From Salipiger bermudensis (GTDB lineage: Bacteria > Pseudomonadota > Alphaproteobacteria > Rhodobacterales > Rhodobacteraceae), in assembly GCF_020171625.1 (NCBI RefSeq), contig NZ_JAIUZY010000015.1, positions 34,029 to 98,028 of the forward strand: a stretch of DNA of 64,000 nucleotides, read 5' to 3'. Of the stretch, positions 19,687-29,902 are shown piece by piece (positions within the stretch are counted from its first letter, which is position 1; every line of letters begins with the position of its first letter). Both the position numbers and the translations under genes were made by a program. The notes beneath the pieces were generated by a model, which saw only the letters and a program-made list of their open reading frames with translations, had not been told where the DNA came from and searched no databases.

Positions 19687-20514
19687 TCACTGGCAGCCGA
19701 GACGTCCCATCTCGGCCTCGGCTTCGGCCACCGCCGGGGTGCCGGGATAGCGCGACCCGACCTCGGCCAGCGTCACGCAGGCCTCGTTGAGGCTCTGCAA
19801 CGCGCCGAGCGCGGTGCCCAGCCGCCACAGCGCCTCCGGCGCCGCATCGCTCTCGGGGTAGTTGGCATAGGCGTCGAGGAACCGGCGCGCCGCGGTGCGG
19901 GTGTCGCCGGTCTGATCCAGCGCCTTGCCCTCTTCCAGCAGTGCGGCGGGCTCTAGCGGGCTTCCGGGAAAGGTCTCGCGGAAGGTCGCAAACTGGTCCG
20001 CGGCGCCTTGAAAGTCACCGCTGGCGAGCGCCTCCTGCGCTCGCCGGAAGTCGTTCTGTTCGCCGATTGCAAGTTCCGCACCGTCGCCGGACGGCAGCGC
20101 GGGCGCAGGGGCCGGCGCCGGAGCGCCGGTCGAGGGGGCCTCTCCGCCGAGCGGAGCCGCGTCCCCGAGATTGCCGATGTCACAGGCGGGCTCGAGCTCG
20201 CAGAGCCGGAACTCGAGATCGCCGATGCGGTTGGTGCCGTCCTGCACCACCACGTCGACGCGGTGCTGCAGTTCCTCGGCCAGCGCGGTGACGCGCTGCA
20301 GCTCGGTCTCGATGATGTTGACGCGGTCGAGCGTGCTTCCGCTGACCTGCACCCCGGCCGTGCCCGTGGTGTTGAGCTCCTGCTGAAGTCGCTGGAGCTC
20401 TCCCTTGAGCAGCGACAGGTCCTGTCGGATGTCGGCCAGGGTTTCGCTGTCCTGGGCCGGCGCGGCGGAAGCCACGGCGAGACCGGAGCAGAGGGCAAGA
20501 ACGGCGAGGCGCAT
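19687..20514 (-). CDS. cpoB: Tol-Pal cell-division coordinator CpoB/YbgF
   Basis: The 275-residue periplasmic protein starts with a signal peptide (MRLAVLALCSGLAVASAAPAQ, cleaved after about residue 21). A coiled coil follows at about 24-90 (DLSLLKGELQRLQQELN), then an Ala/Pro linker and a C-terminal TPR domain (FRRAQEALASGDFQGAADQF, ALWRLGTALGALQSLNEAC). CpoB couples outer-membrane constriction by Tol-Pal to septal peptidoglycan synthesis. It begins five bases after the pal stop, so the two genes are coupled at the end of the tol operon. Confidence 0.94.
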   Translation of the reverse strand: MRLAVLALCSGLAVASAAPAQDSETLADIRQDLSLLKGELQRLQQELNTTGTAGVQVSGSTLDRVNIIETELQRVTALAEELQHRVDVVVQDGTNRIGDLEFRLCELEPACDIGNLGDAAPLGGEAPSTGAPAPAPAPALPSGDGAELAIGEQNDFRRAQEALASGDFQGAADQFATFRETFPGSPLEPAALLEEGKALDQTGDTRTAARRFLDAYANYPESDAAPEALWRLGTALGALQSLNEACVTLAEVGSRYPGTPAVAEAEAEMGRLGCQ

Positions 20515-20519
20515 GGTCG

Positions 20520-21050
20520 TCAGCTCCCGAGACCCATGGAGATCACGGTGACGGCGCGGCGGTTTTTGGCGTAGCACGCCTCCTCCGAGCAGATCTCGAC
20601 CGGGCGTTCCTTGCCGTAGCTGATGATCTTCAGCCGGTTCGGCGCGACGCCCTTGGAAATCAGGTACTCCATCGTGGCGTTGGCGCGGCGCGCGCCGAGC
20701 GCGATGTTGTACTCGCGGGTGCCCTGCTCGTCGGCGTGGCCTTCGATCACCGCAAGGTAATCGGAGTTGGTCGTCAGCCAGCCGGCCTGCGCGTCGAGGG
20801 TCGCCTGCGCCTCGGGCGTGAGGCTCGACTGGTCGACGCGGAACAACACGCGGTCGCCGATGGTCTGGTTGAAATAGGCCGGCGAGCGCGGATCGTTGGC
20901 GCTGCCCGGCACGACGCCGCCATTGGCGCCGGCACCGGCGCCCGCGCCGTACCCGTCGGCGCCACCGTTGGCGCCGAAGCGGTCCCCGCTTGTGCAGGCC
21001 GCCAGCCCCAGTACGGCGGTCATCATCAGGGCCTTGGAGAGATGTTTCAT
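20520..21050 (-). CDS. pal: Peptidoglycan-associated lipoprotein Pal
   Basis: Pal anchors the outer membrane to peptidoglycan and is the outer-membrane partner of TolB. The 176-residue precursor has a lipoprotein signal peptide ending in LAAC with the lipidated Cys19. A Gly/Ala-rich linker leads to the OmpA-C domain with the diaminopimelate-binding region VIEGHADEQGTREYNIALG and RANATMEYLISKGV. The ATG at 21050 fits the signal peptide. The 153 bases between it and tolB carry two palindromes that could attenuate transcription from tolB. Confidence 0.97.
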   Translation of the reverse strand: MKHLSKALMMTAVLGLAACTSGDRFGANGGADGYGAGAGAGANGGVVPGSANDPRSPAYFNQTIGDRVLFRVDQSSLTPEAQATLDAQAGWLTTNSDYLAVIEGHADEQGTREYNIALGARRANATMEYLISKGVAPNRLKIISYGKERPVEICSEEACYAKNRRAVTVISMGLGS

Positions 21051-21118
21051 GGAACTGTCCTGCTCGTTTCTTGCCGGTAAATTATCACAGGCATATTGGC
21101 TTGCAAATGTCATGCGAA

Positions 21119-21150
21119 GACCAGGATTTTTCGTACGAAAAATCCTGGTC
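21119..21150. repeat. Perfect 32-bp palindrome with GATTTTTCG core, between tolB and pal
   Basis: The two 16-base halves are exact reverse complements with no spacer. The centre reads TTTTCGTACGAAAA. It shares its core with the elements at 21164-21195, 49217-49242 and 49270-49293, so it belongs to a dispersed family. It lies inside the tol-pal operon. Confidence 0.85.
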
Positions 21151-21163
21151 CCCGGTCGTCCGA

Positions 21164-21195
21164 CCCGAAAAATCTCTCGAAGAAGATTTTTCGGG
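21164..21195. repeat. Second GATTTTTCG-family inverted repeat between tolB and pal
   Basis: Exact 12-base arms (21164-21175 and 21184-21195, CCCGAAAAATCT and its complement) enclose an 8-base loop. It starts 14 bases after the 32-bp palindrome and nine bases past the tolB stop on the coding strand. Confidence 0.8.
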
Positions 21196-21203
21196 CCCCT
21201 TGG

Positions 21204-22544
21204 TCACTGTAGCGGACCCCAGCTCGGGTCCGAGGCGCCGTCCGGCGTGCGCACCCGGGTCAGCTTCCGCCCGGCCACATCCACGCTGTAGAGCGAGGAG
21301 GTGCCACTGGCGCCCTGCGTCTCGCGCGAGAACATCAGCACCCGGCCATTGGGCGCCCAGGTCGGCCCCTCGTCGAGATGCGAGGCGGTGAGCAGGCGCT
21401 CTTCGCTGCCATCGGTGCGCATCACGCCGATATGGAACCGGCCCTGGTTCTGCTTGGTGAAGGCGATGAGATCTCCGCGCGGCGACCACACCGGCGTGCC
21501 GTAGCGCCCCTGCCCGAAGCTGATCCGGGTCGGCTCACCGCCGCTGGCCGGCATGATGTAGAGCTGCTGGCTGCCCGAGCGGTCGCTCTCGAACACGATG
21601 CGGCTGCCATCGGGCGAGAAGCTCGGCGCGGTCTCGATCGCGGGGGTGAAGGTCAGCTGCGTGGTGTTGCCGCTGGCCAGATCGCGCATGTAGATGTCGG
21701 TGTTGGAGCCGGAGGTCACCGAGTAGACCACCTTGTTGCCATCGGGCGAGAAGCGCGGCGCGAAGCTCATGACCCCGCCACCCGCGGGCATGATCTGGCT
21801 CTGCACCGCGCCCACGTTGAGCACATGCACCCGCGGCTCGCCGGATTCGTAGCTGGTGTAGAGCACCCGCTCGCCATTGGGCGAGAATCGCGGCGCCAGC
21901 ACGATCGAACGGCTGTCGGTCAGGTACTGCACGTTGGCGCCGTCGTAATCCATGATCGCGAGGCGCTTGGCGCGCTGGTCCTTGGGACCGCTTTCGGAGA
22001 CGAAGACCACGCGGCTGTCGAAATAGCCGCTCTCGCCGGTGAGGCGCGAATAGACCTGGTCGGCCACCTTGTGGGCCAGCCTGCGCCAGCCGTCGGAGGT
22101 GGCGGCGAACTGCATCCCCTCGCCGAGCTCGTTGCCGGCGAACACGTCCCAGATGCGGAACTTCACCGTCACGCGCCCGTCCTGCTCGGAGACCGCACCG
22201 GTCAGCAGCACCAGCGCGTTGATCGCCTTCCAGTCGGCAAACTGCACCGGGCTCTCGAACGAGGTGATGCGGCTGATATGGGCGTCGCGCGGGATCTCGC
22301 GGAACAGGCCCGTGCCGGTCAGGTCCTCGGCGATGACCTGGGTGATCTGGTCGGCATATTGCTGTGCGCCGGGCGTCTCTGCGACGAAGCTGGGCACCGC
22401 ATAGGCCATGGGCTCGATGGTGCCCTCGGTGATCTCGATCCGCAGCGGACCGTCCTGCGCCTGTGCCGCGTTGGGCAGCGCCAGTCCCAGCGCCGCCACG
22501 AGGGCGAGACCCAGGGCCAGTGCCTGCGCCAAAACCTGTTTCAT
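21204..22544 (-). CDS. tolB: Tol-Pal periplasmic beta-propeller protein TolB
   Basis: TolB links the TolA/Q/R motor to Pal. The 446-residue precursor has a signal peptide (cleaved after PNAAQAQ, about residue 30), an N-terminal alpha/beta domain, then six propeller blades with repeated motifs such as [51 protein letters not shown] and [16 protein letters not shown]. The start [12 protein letters not shown] at 22544 fits the signal peptide; an open extension upstream is not needed. It follows tolA by 125 bases on the same strand. Confidence 0.97.
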   Translation of the reverse strand: MKQVLAQALALGLALVAALGLALPNAAQAQDGPLRIEITEGTIEPMAYAVPSFVAETPGAQQYADQITQVIAEDLTGTGLFREIPRDAHISRITSFESPVQFADWKAINALVLLTGAVSEQDGRVTVKFRIWDVFAGNELGEGMQFAATSDGWRRLAHKVADQVYSRLTGESGYFDSRVVFVSESGPKDQRAKRLAIMDYDGANVQYLTDSRSIVLAPRFSPNGERVLYTSYESGEPRVHVLNVGAVQSQIMPAGGGVMSFAPRFSPDGNKVVYSVTSGSNTDIYMRDLASGNTTQLTFTPAIETAPSFSPDGSRIVFESDRSGSQQLYIMPASGGEPTRISFGQGRYGTPVWSPRGDLIAFTKQNQGRFHIGVMRTDGSEERLLTASHLDEGPTWAPNGRVLMFSRETQGASGTSSLYSVDVAGRKLTRVRTPDGASDPSWGPLQ

Positions 22545-22669
22545 TCCAAAGCTCCCCTTGCCGGACCGACCGCTGCTCGGGCCGTCCTCGTGGTCAGGAT
22601 AGTGCGTTGCGACGGCAGGAACAGCAAAGTTCCGCCGCCGCGATGGGCAAGACCTTGCCGGTCGCATGA

Positions 22670-23842
22670 TCATCGCAGCCTCATGTCGTCGGGATTGAAC
22701 GTCATCTCGATCGTCTTCCACTGGTCGTATTTGTCCTGCGGCAACTGGTACCCGTCGTTCTGACAGCGCAGGATCGCGCGCCGTGCCGCCTGGAATGCGG
22801 TCTCGGCAGCCGCGGCGCTGCCGCCTTCCGAGCCGATCAGACGCAGGCTCGAGCTCACCACGCGGCCCGAGGGCTCCATGTCCATGCCCACGGTCACGGT
22901 GACACTGGCCGCCTCGCTGCCCACGTCGACGATCCAGCAGCGCTGCACCGCGATGCGCAGCGCATCCTGTTCGCCGCGCGTCAGCGGCGGACCGGCTGGC
23001 GTGTCGGCCTGCGTGGGCGCGCCGCCTCCCAGCGCCTCGGCGATGGCGGCGTCGACGGCAGAGTCGTTCGGCTCCGACGGTTCGGGCTCCGGCTCCGGCG
23101 TGCTCGGCGTTGCGGTCTCGGTCTCCGGCGTGGGCTCGGGGGTCGGCTCCGGGGTCGGCTGCGCCCTCGCGATGTCGCGCGGACGCGGGCGCGGACGCAC
23201 CGAGGCGGGCGGGGCCGAGGCGGGCTCTTCGGCCTCGGTGACGATCTCGGTCGCGGTCTCGGGCGGCGCGGTCGCCTCCTGCGCCTCCTCGGCCACGTCG
23301 GGGCTGTCGGCGTCTTCCTGTGCCGCCTCCTGCACCTCTTCGGCTTCGGTGACGTCAGGCTCGGACGGCGCGACGGGCTCGGGCGCCACGCGGGGCGCCG
23401 GGCGCGGCACCGGGCGGGTGGCGCTTTGCGGGGCCGACACCTCAGGCACCGCCTCGGCGGCGGGCGGCAGCGGGTCCGGCTCGGGCGCAGGCTCGGGTTC
23501 CGGCGCCGGCTGCGGCTCGGGCTCGGGTTCGGGCTGCGGCGCGGGTTCGGGATCGGGGGCCGGCGCGGGCTCCGGCTCCGGCGTCGGTTCCGGCTGCGGC
23601 TCTGGCTCAGGCTCCGGTTCGGGGGTCGGTTCGGGCTCGGGCGCCTCGACCGGGGCGGTCACCTCGGTCTGGACCTCGGGCGCCTGCGCGGCATCGACCA
23701 TGGCAGAAAAGTCCGCCTCCGAGATCACCGACACGTTCGAGACCTCGAACTCCGGCGGATTCGGACGGAACACGTTGCCGACCAGCAGCCACAACAGCAC
23801 CAGGGCGTGCGCCCCGGCGGATATGGAGAAACTCCTGCGCAA
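22670..23842 (-). CDS. tolA: Cell-envelope integrity protein TolA
   Basis: TolA spans the periplasm, carrying proton-motive energy from TolQR to TolB-Pal. The 390-residue protein has one N-terminal membrane anchor (about residues 8-25), a long low-complexity region of Pro-Glu-Pro repeats (about 60-130), then a second acidic Pro/Glu-rich section. The C-terminal domain follows (about 290-390; [39 protein letters not shown]). The Pro/Glu rod replaces the Ala/Lys helix of E. coli TolA. It lies between tolR and tolB. Confidence 0.93.
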   Translation of the reverse strand: MRRSFSISAGAHALVLLWLLVGNVFRPNPPEFEVSNVSVISEADFSAMVDAAQAPEVQTEVTAPVEAPEPEPTPEPEPEPEPQPEPTPEPEPAPAPDPEPAPQPEPEPEPQPAPEPEPAPEPDPLPPAAEAVPEVSAPQSATRPVPRPAPRVAPEPVAPSEPDVTEAEEVQEAAQEDADSPDVAEEAQEATAPPETATEIVTEAEEPASAPPASVRPRPRPRDIARAQPTPEPTPEPTPETETATPSTPEPEPEPSEPNDSAVDAAIAEALGGGAPTQADTPAGPPLTRGEQDALRIAVQRCWIVDVGSEAASVTVTVGMDMEPSGRVVSSSLRLIGSEGGSAAAAETAFQAARRAILRCQNDGYQLPQDKYDQWKTIEMTFNPDDMRLR

Positions 23843-23852
23843 TCAGGCCCCC

Positions 23853-24335
23853 TCAGCCGCCGTCCGCGCCGTCGAGCGCCGGGCCACCGCTGTCGGTGAC
23901 GAGTCCGATCGAGGAAAAGCCGCCCCGGTTCAGCGCGCCCATGACCTGCGCCACCGTCTGGTAGGGCACAGCCCCGTCGGCGCGCAGGAAGATGCGGTCA
24001 TCGGCGCGCTCCACGGCAATGGCGCGGAGCCGGTTGACCAGCTCGTCCATCTCGACCTCGGTGGTCATGATCGTCACGGTGCCGTCGGCGGTGATCGTCA
24101 CCGCGAGCGGCTCCTCGGTTTCGGAGGGCAGCGAGCTGGCCGCGGTCTTGGGCAGCTCGACCGGCACGCCCACGGTCAGCAACGGCGCGGCGACCATGAA
24201 GATGATCAGCAGCACCAGCATCACGTCGACCATCGGCGTGACGTTGATCTCGGCCATGGGCTGCGACCTGCCGCCGCTGCGGCGCCGCCGGCGTCCGCCG
24301 CCGCCTCCGCCCGATTTCATCACCCCTCCGCCCAT
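23853..24335 (-). CDS. tolR: TolR (ExbD family)
   Basis: TolR is the small motor subunit. The 160-residue protein has a Gly/Arg-rich N-terminus, EINVTPMVDVMLVLLIIFMVA with the membrane segment (about residues 30-50) and its conserved Asp (MVDVM) for proton transport, and a periplasmic domain ending RADGAVPYQTVAQVMGALN. Three bases separate it from tolQ and ten from tolA. The start at 24335 gives a long basic leader. A later ATG inside it (MKSGGG) is possible. Confidence 0.96.
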   Translation of the reverse strand: MGGGVMKSGGGGGGRRRRRSGGRSQPMAEINVTPMVDVMLVLLIIFMVAAPLLTVGVPVELPKTAASSLPSETEEPLAVTITADGTVTIMTTEVEMDELVNRLRAIAVERADDRIFLRADGAVPYQTVAQVMGALNRGGFSSIGLVTDSGGPALDGADGG

Positions 24336-24338
24336 GGA

Positions 24339-25034
24339 TCAGGCGTCCAGCTGGCGCGAGAGGATGGTGGAGAACTCGTCGGCGAAGGCCTCGTAGCCCG
24401 AGATGATGCGGTCGGCATCGGCGGAGAGCTTGTTGTAGAAGATCACCGCCGGAATCGCCGCGACAAGACCGAGCGCGGTGGCGAACAGCGCCTCGGCGAT
24501 GCCCGGCGCCACGACCACCAGCGAGGTGTCCTGTTGCGACGCGATCTCGATAAAGGCGTGCATGATGCCCCAGACCGTCCCGAAGAGGCCGACGAAGGGC
24601 GCGGTGGAGCCCACGGTGGCCAGCACCGGAAGGCCGCGCTGCAGATCCTCGGATTCCTTCTGGATCGCCACGTCCATGGAGCGGTCGATGCGGGCATGGG
24701 CGCCGGCGATCAGGCCGCCATCGTCGCGATGCGAGCGGCGCCATTCGGTCATGCCGGCGGCGAAGACGCGCTGCGCCCGGCCCTTGGGCTCGGGCCCGAT
24801 CTGGTCGTAAAGCTCGTCGAGCGGTTCGCCGGACCAGAAGGCACGGTCGAACTTGGCCGCCTCGCGGCGGGCGGCGCGGTAGCTGACGATCTTTTCGACG
24901 ATGATCGCCCAGCCCCAGACCGATGCCAGCACCAGCATCAGCATCACCAGTTTCACCGTCAGGGTGGCGCGTGCGAACAGCCCCCACATGGAGAAGTCGA
25001 TCTCCTGCGCGAGCTGGAGGGTTTGTGGATCCAT
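24339..25034 (-). CDS. tolQ: TolQ (MotA/TolQ/ExbB proton channel)
   Basis: TolQ is the large stator-like subunit of the Tol motor. The 231-residue protein has three membrane segments: about residues 21-42 (LTVKLVMLMLVLASVWGW), and two in the second half (LATVGSTAPFVGLFGTVWGI and GIAEALFATALGLVAAIPAV), the conserved signature of the family. The ATG at 25034 (MDPQTLQLAQEIDFSMWG) fits. It is second in the ybgC–tolQRAB–pal–cpoB order, after ybgC with a 158-base gap that could hold a promoter. Confidence 0.97.
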   Translation of the reverse strand: MDPQTLQLAQEIDFSMWGLFARATLTVKLVMLMLVLASVWGWAIIVEKIVSYRAARREAAKFDRAFWSGEPLDELYDQIGPEPKGRAQRVFAAGMTEWRRSHRDDGGLIAGAHARIDRSMDVAIQKESEDLQRGLPVLATVGSTAPFVGLFGTVWGIMHAFIEIASQQDTSLVVVAPGIAEALFATALGLVAAIPAVIFYNKLSADADRIISGYEAFADEFSTILSRQLDA

Positions 25035-25192
25035 TTGCCTGCTCTTCCTCATCGGGCCCGTGTGCACTGGGCTCTCGTTAGCGCCGATTCTACAGGATTT
25101 GCAGGGAGAACGCCAACACATTGGCGTCATCGCGGGCGTGAAAGCCCTTTGTAACAGGGTTTTGACGGCGCATCTCCGCCGAGCGGACGGCC

Positions 25193-25582
25193 TCAGTGCA
25201 CCTTGCGGCGCAGCTCCTGCGGCAGCCGCGTCGGCTGGCCGTCGAGCGTCATCGAAACGAGCGTCACCTCGGCGGTGAACAGCGCCTCGCCGGCGCGCTG
25301 CACTTCCTGATGCAGCACAAGACGCACGCCGCCGACCGACTGCACCTTCGTCTGCACCACAAGCTCGTCATCGAACCGGGCCGAGGCGCGAAAATCGGCC
25401 TCGATGCGGCGGATCACGAAGACCACGCCGTCATGCTCGCGCAGGGCGTTCTGGTCGATGCCCAGGCCCTTGACCCATTCCGAGCGCGCGCGCTCGATGA
25501 ACTTGAGATAGTTGGCGTGGTAGACGATCCCCGCCATGTCGGTGTCTTCGTAGTAGACCCGGACCGGAAACTCATGCTGCAT
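25193..25582 (-). CDS. ybgC: Tol-Pal-associated acyl-CoA thioesterase YbgC
   Basis: The 129-residue hotdog thioesterase has the 4-hydroxybenzoyl-CoA thioesterase signature YYEDTDMAGIVYHANYLKF with catalytic Asp near residue 16, and VSMTLDGQPTRLPQELR at the end. It hydrolyses short acyl-CoAs and heads the tol-pal cluster in many proteobacteria. It is transcribed in the same direction as tolQ. Confidence 0.95.
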   Translation of the reverse strand: MQHEFPVRVYYEDTDMAGIVYHANYLKFIERARSEWVKGLGIDQNALREHDGVVFVIRRIEADFRASARFDDELVVQTKVQSVGGVRLVLHQEVQRAGEALFTAEVTLVSMTLDGQPTRLPQELRRKVH

Positions 25583-25660
25583 CTCTAGGCTCCCCTGGCT
25601 CGCGCCGCGACCCTATGCGCAGGCCGCCCCTCACGCAAGCATCGGACGGGCAAGGGCTTT

Positions 25661-26689
25661 TCAGCGCCGGTTGCTGAGCCACGCAAGCCGCACGAAGCCG
25701 CGCTCGACCAGTGCCATGGCCGGCGCCCTCTGGCCGGCGGAGCGGATCGAGAGATCGGTGTCCATCAGCATTCCCAGCGCCGCCTCGAGCCGGTCGGCGG
25801 ACCAGTTCTGCGCCTGCCGCAGCATCCGGTCGCGCCTCGGCCCGAAGAGCGGCGGACGCAGGCGCTGCACCCCGGCCTGCGGGCCGCCCTGTGCCGAGGC
25901 CAGCGCGTAGAGCACGCGGAAGTGGCGCATCGCCATGATCAGCAGCGTCACCGGGTTGACCCCCTGCCCCTCGAGCCGCTGCACCAGCGGCCCGATCTCG
26001 GCGCTACGGCCCTCGGCTACCACGTTGAGGATGTCGTCGAGCTCGGCCTCGATCGAGGCCGGCGCGCAGAGCGCCACCTCGTCCGGGGTCAGCGGTTCGG
26101 GATCGTCGAGCTTGTAGAGCGCGACCTTCTCGAGCACCTGCCGGAAATCGCCGGGGTCGAGCGCCCGGGCCAGCCCCTCCAGCGCCTCGAATGCGGCGCG
26201 GTCGACCTGCTCGAGCCCCGCCTTCCTCAGTGCCGCCTCGATCTCGTCGCGACCCGGCGGGTCGGAATAGATGCCGATGGAAAAGGCGTTGTGAAAGCCC
26301 TCGAAGAGCTTGCGCAGCTTTGATTTCGCGGCCAGCTGCCCGGCGGTCACGATGATCTGCGCATCGCCCTCGCGCCAGTCGTCGAGCGCCGTCTTGATGA
26401 CGTCGGTGAGGCCATCCGTGGCGTCCTCCACGAAGGCCACGCGCGGCCCCGGAAAGAAGCCCTGCGACTTGATCGCGTCAAGCAGCATGGCGCTGTCGCG
26501 GCGCAGCTCGCCGGCTGGAATGCGGGTGAGGCGCATCTCGGCCTCGCCCTCGGGACCGACCAGCGCGGCGATGACCTCCTGCCGGCGATGCGCGACGCGC
26601 ATCGCGTCCTCGCCGAACAGCAACACCCCCGCGCGCGACGGGTCGGGCTTGCGGAAGAAAGCCTGTGCGTCGCGCCCGGTGAGCTTCAT
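25661..26689 (-). CDS. holA: DNA polymerase III subunit delta HolA
   Basis: HolA is the clamp-loader subunit that opens the beta clamp. The 342-residue protein shows the family layout: an N-terminal AAA-like domain beginning [17 protein letters not shown] and LLFGEDAMRVAHRRQEVIAALVG, a middle domain (FRQVLEKVALY) and a C-terminal helical collar (GVNPVTLLIMAMRHFRVLYAL). Its start overlaps the lptE stop by four bases. The lptE–holA order is conserved in proteobacteria. Confidence 0.93.
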   Translation of the reverse strand: MKLTGRDAQAFFRKPDPSRAGVLLFGEDAMRVAHRRQEVIAALVGPEGEAEMRLTRIPAGELRRDSAMLLDAIKSQGFFPGPRVAFVEDATDGLTDVIKTALDDWREGDAQIIVTAGQLAAKSKLRKLFEGFHNAFSIGIYSDPPGRDEIEAALRKAGLEQVDRAAFEALEGLARALDPGDFRQVLEKVALYKLDDPEPLTPDEVALCAPASIEAELDDILNVVAEGRSAEIGPLVQRLEGQGVNPVTLLIMAMRHFRVLYALASAQGGPQAGVQRLRPPLFGPRRDRMLRQAQNWSADRLEAALGMLMDTDLSIRSAGQRAPAMALVERGFVRLAWLSNRR

Positions 26690-27171
26690 TGCGCCAGCTT
26701 GTCGGCGTCAAGCAGCAGCCGGTCGATGACCTGATCGGCGAGAATCACCATCAGGCGGCGGCGCGCATCGCGCTCGGCGGCCTGCGTGGCGGCGGTCGAG
26801 CCGGTGGCGGAGTAGCCGGTGAAGGCGTCGGTCTGGCCCGAGATCAGCACCTCCTCGCTGCCCACGAGGCTCAGGCTGTAGATCGCCCGACCGGTGAGCT
26901 GGTAGCGCGTGGTCTGACCGTCGGCCAGCGAGCCGAGCCCGCTCGAGGACACCTCGATCGAGCGATTCAACAGGTAGGGCCCCGAGGCGCGGCCGAGCCG
27001 TTCCTCGAAGCGGGCGTTGAAATCGTAGTTGGAGCGCCGGTTGGGTTCGGGCAGAGCCACGGCGTTCAGCAACTGACCGCCGCCGCCCTGCGGCCCGTAG
27101 ACCGGCGTGAACCCGCAGCCCGCGAGGGCTGCGAGCGAGATCAGGAAGGTTCTGCGATCAGGCAACAACAT
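26686..27171 (-). CDS. lptE: LPS-assembly lipoprotein LptE
   Basis: LptE forms the plug of the LptD outer-membrane translocon that inserts lipopolysaccharide. The 161-residue precursor starts [20 protein letters not shown], with a lipobox LAGC (Cys19) and a twin-arginine motif RRTFL, which suggests Tat export. The rest fits the family ([47 protein letters not shown]). The ATG at 27171 lies inside the end of leuS (14-base overlap). A TTG at 27192 would be the only alternative. It is coupled to leuS upstream and holA downstream. Confidence 0.92.
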   Translation of the reverse strand: MLLPDRRTFLISLAALAGCGFTPVYGPQGGGGQLLNAVALPEPNRRSNYDFNARFEERLGRASGPYLLNRSIEVSSSGLGSLADGQTTRYQLTGRAIYSLSLVGSEEVLISGQTDAFTGYSATGSTAATQAAERDARRRLMVILADQVIDRLLLDADKLAQ

Positions 27172-29728
27172 TGACGATCCGGCCCGGGACAACGATCAGC
27201 TTCTTCGGCGCGGCCCCCTGCAGGGTCCGCTCTACAGCTTCATGCGCGAGGACGAGTTTTTCAATCTCTTCCTTGCGCATGTCCTTGGGCACGGTCAGCT
27301 CGCCGCGGCGCTTGCCGTTGACCTGGATCGGCAGGGTTACGGTGTCCTCGACCAGCATCGCCTCGTCGGCCTTGGGCCATGCCGCATCGGCGATCAGCCC
27401 CTCGCCGCCCAGAAGCTGCCAGATCTCTTCCGAGAGGTGCGGCGTCATCGGCGACATCAGTTGCGCCAGAACCTTGGCGGCCTGGGTCTTGGCCTCGGTG
27501 CCCGCGCGCGACTTGGTCAGCGCGTTGGTGAAGGCGTAGAGCCGTGCGATGGCGGCGTTGAAGCCGAAGCTCTCCACGCCCATGGTCACGTCGTGGATGG
27601 CCTTGTGCATCTCGCGCAGCAGCGCCTCGTCCTCGCCGGTCGGCGGCACGTCGGCCTCGGCGATCTCGGCGCAGGCGCGGTAAACGCGCGAGAGGTGCTT
27701 GTTGGCGGCCTCGGCCCCCGACGCCGTCCACTCGACGTCGCGCTCGGGCGGGCTGTCGGACAGCACGAACCAGCGCGCGGTGTCGGCGCCGTACTGGCCG
27801 ATGATCGCGACCGGGTCGACGACGTTGTTCTTGGACTTCGACATCTTGGCCGAGGGGATGATCTCGACCTCGGTGCCGTCCTCGAGGAAGCCCTTGCCGT
27901 CGCGAAGCTCAACCGCCTCGGGGTAGTGATAGACCGGGCGGCCCTCGGCGCTCTTGGTCTGGTAGATCGCGTGGGTCACCATGCCCTGCGTGAAGAGCGC
28001 GTTGAACGGCTCCTTGCACTTCTCCGGCAGATGGCCGGTGAGGTGCATCGCACGGGCAAAGAAGCGCGAGTACAGCAGGTGCAGGATCGCGTGCTCGATG
28101 CCGCCGATATACTGGTCGACATTCATCCAGTAGGCGGCCTCCTCGGGATCGACGGGGGTGTCGGCATCCGGCGAGGTGAAGCGGGCGAAGTACCACGAGC
28201 TGTCGACGAAGGTGTCCATCGTGTCGGTCTCGCGCCGGGCGGGCGCGCCGCAGGACGGGCAGGCGCAATCGCGCCAGTCCGGGTGACGGTCGAGCGGGTT
28301 GCCGGGGATCGAAAAGTCGATCGGCTTGCCGCCCTCGTCATAGGGCAGCTGGACGGGGAGGTTCTCTTTCTTCTCCGGCACCACGCCGCAGGCCTCGCAA
28401 TGCACGACCGGGATCGGGCAGCCCCAGTAGCGCTGGCGGCTCAGGCCCCAGTCGCGCAGGCGGTACTTGGTGACGCCGTGGCCGACGCCGTTGCTTTCGC
28501 AGAACGCCACCGCGGCATCGACCGCCTCGTCGCCGGTCTGGACCTCTTCGCCCGCCACGAGACGGGTGTAGCGGACCTTTTCCGACTTCTGCGGCACGAA
28601 GGGCGCGGCGGTGATGTCGATCTCGCCGTCGAGCGGCACGAAGGTCTCGACGATCGGCAGGCCGTACGTGGTGGCGAACTCGTGGTCGCGCGCGTCGTGG
28701 CCCGGGCAGCCGAAGATCGCGCCGGTGCCGTAGTCCATCAGGATGAAGTTGGCGACGTAGACCGGCAGCTCGACCGAGGTGTCGAACGGGTGGCGCACGG
28801 TGATGCCGGTGTCGAAGCCGCGCTTCTCGGCCTTCTCGAGTTCTTCCTCGGAGGTGCCCACGCGGCGGCACTCGGCGACGAACGCGGCCAGCTCGGCATT
28901 GTCCTTCTCGAGCGTGCGGGCGAGCGGGTGATCGGGCGAGATGCCGACGAAGCTCGCGCCCAGCAGCGTATCGGGACGGGTGGTGTAGACATCAATGCGG
29001 TCAAAGCCCTCGGGGGCGTCGACGGTCGAGAAGGCGAACTCGAGCCCGCGCGAGCGGCCGATCCAGTTGGCCTGCATCAGCTTGACCTTGGCGGGCCAGT
29101 CGTCGAGCCCGTCGAGCGCATCGAGAAGCTCGCCGGAGAACTCCGAGATCTTGAAGAACCACTGGGTCAGCTCCTTGCGCTCGACCAGCGCGCCCGAGCG
29201 CCAGCCGCGGCCGTTCTCGACCTGCTCGTTGGCCAGCACGGTCATGTCGACCGGATCCCAGTTCACCACGGCGTTCTTGCGGTAGACGAGCCCCGCCTCG
29301 AGCATGTCGAGGAACAGGCCCTGCTGCTGGCCGTAATAGTCCGGGTCGCAGGTGGCGAACATGCGCGACCAGTCGAGCCCGAAGCCCAGCGGCTTCATCT
29401 GCTCGACCATCGTGTCGATGTTGGAATAGGTCCAGTCCTTGGGGTGACCGCCCGACGCCATCGCGGCGTTCTCGGCCGGCATCCCGAAGGCGTCAAAGCC
29501 CATCGGGTGCAGCACGTTGAAGCCGTTCTGCTTCTTGTAGCGCGCGATCACGTCGCCCATCGTGTAGTTGCGCACGTGGCCGATATGGATGCGCCCCGAC
29601 GGGTAGGGGAACATCTCGAGCACGTAGTATTTCGGCTTGTCCGCGGTGCGGGTGGCCTTGAAGGTCAGGGCCTCATCCCATGCGGCCTGCCATTTCGGCT
29701 CGATCGTGGCGGGGTCGTAACGCGACAT
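27158..29728 (-). CDS. leuS: Leucyl-tRNA synthetase LeuS
   Basis: The 856-residue class Ia synthetase has [11 protein letters not shown] with HIGH at 48-51, the CP1 editing domain in the middle (including [20 protein letters not shown]), Zn-type Cys pairs ([16 protein letters not shown]), and the KMSKSKNNV motif (about residues 626-634) before the anticodon-binding domain. It attaches leucine to tRNA-Leu and edits mischarged products. It heads a leuS–lptE–holA operon. The divergent glycosyltransferase starts 174 bases away. Confidence 0.98.
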   Translation of the reverse strand: MSRYDPATIEPKWQAAWDEALTFKATRTADKPKYYVLEMFPYPSGRIHIGHVRNYTMGDVIARYKKQNGFNVLHPMGFDAFGMPAENAAMASGGHPKDWTYSNIDTMVEQMKPLGFGLDWSRMFATCDPDYYGQQQGLFLDMLEAGLVYRKNAVVNWDPVDMTVLANEQVENGRGWRSGALVERKELTQWFFKISEFSGELLDALDGLDDWPAKVKLMQANWIGRSRGLEFAFSTVDAPEGFDRIDVYTTRPDTLLGASFVGISPDHPLARTLEKDNAELAAFVAECRRVGTSEEELEKAEKRGFDTGITVRHPFDTSVELPVYVANFILMDYGTGAIFGCPGHDARDHEFATTYGLPIVETFVPLDGEIDITAAPFVPQKSEKVRYTRLVAGEEVQTGDEAVDAAVAFCESNGVGHGVTKYRLRDWGLSRQRYWGCPIPVVHCEACGVVPEKKENLPVQLPYDEGGKPIDFSIPGNPLDRHPDWRDCACPSCGAPARRETDTMDTFVDSSWYFARFTSPDADTPVDPEEAAYWMNVDQYIGGIEHAILHLLYSRFFARAMHLTGHLPEKCKEPFNALFTQGMVTHAIYQTKSAEGRPVYHYPEAVELRDGKGFLEDGTEVEIIPSAKMSKSKNNVVDPVAIIGQYGADTARWFVLSDSPPERDVEWTASGAEAANKHLSRVYRACAEIAEADVPPTGEDEALLREMHKAIHDVTMGVESFGFNAAIARLYAFTNALTKSRAGTEAKTQAAKVLAQLMSPMTPHLSEEIWQLLGGEGLIADAAWPKADEAMLVEDTVTLPIQVNGKRRGELTVPKDMRKEEIEKLVLAHEAVERTLQGAAPKKLIVVPGRIVNVVA

Positions 29729-29902
29729 TTCTTATTCCCTCGGAACGGACGGATCTCCGGGCGGGGTGATAGGCGCATGGGGCCGGGGCGTCCAGTGCAA
29801 GGCGACATTTCCGCAACCGACACCCCCGATCGCCGCGCCGCGCAACCTGCGCGGTTGGATCGGCCCCAGTCCCATGCAACAAATCTCGAAAGCCATTTCG
29901 AG

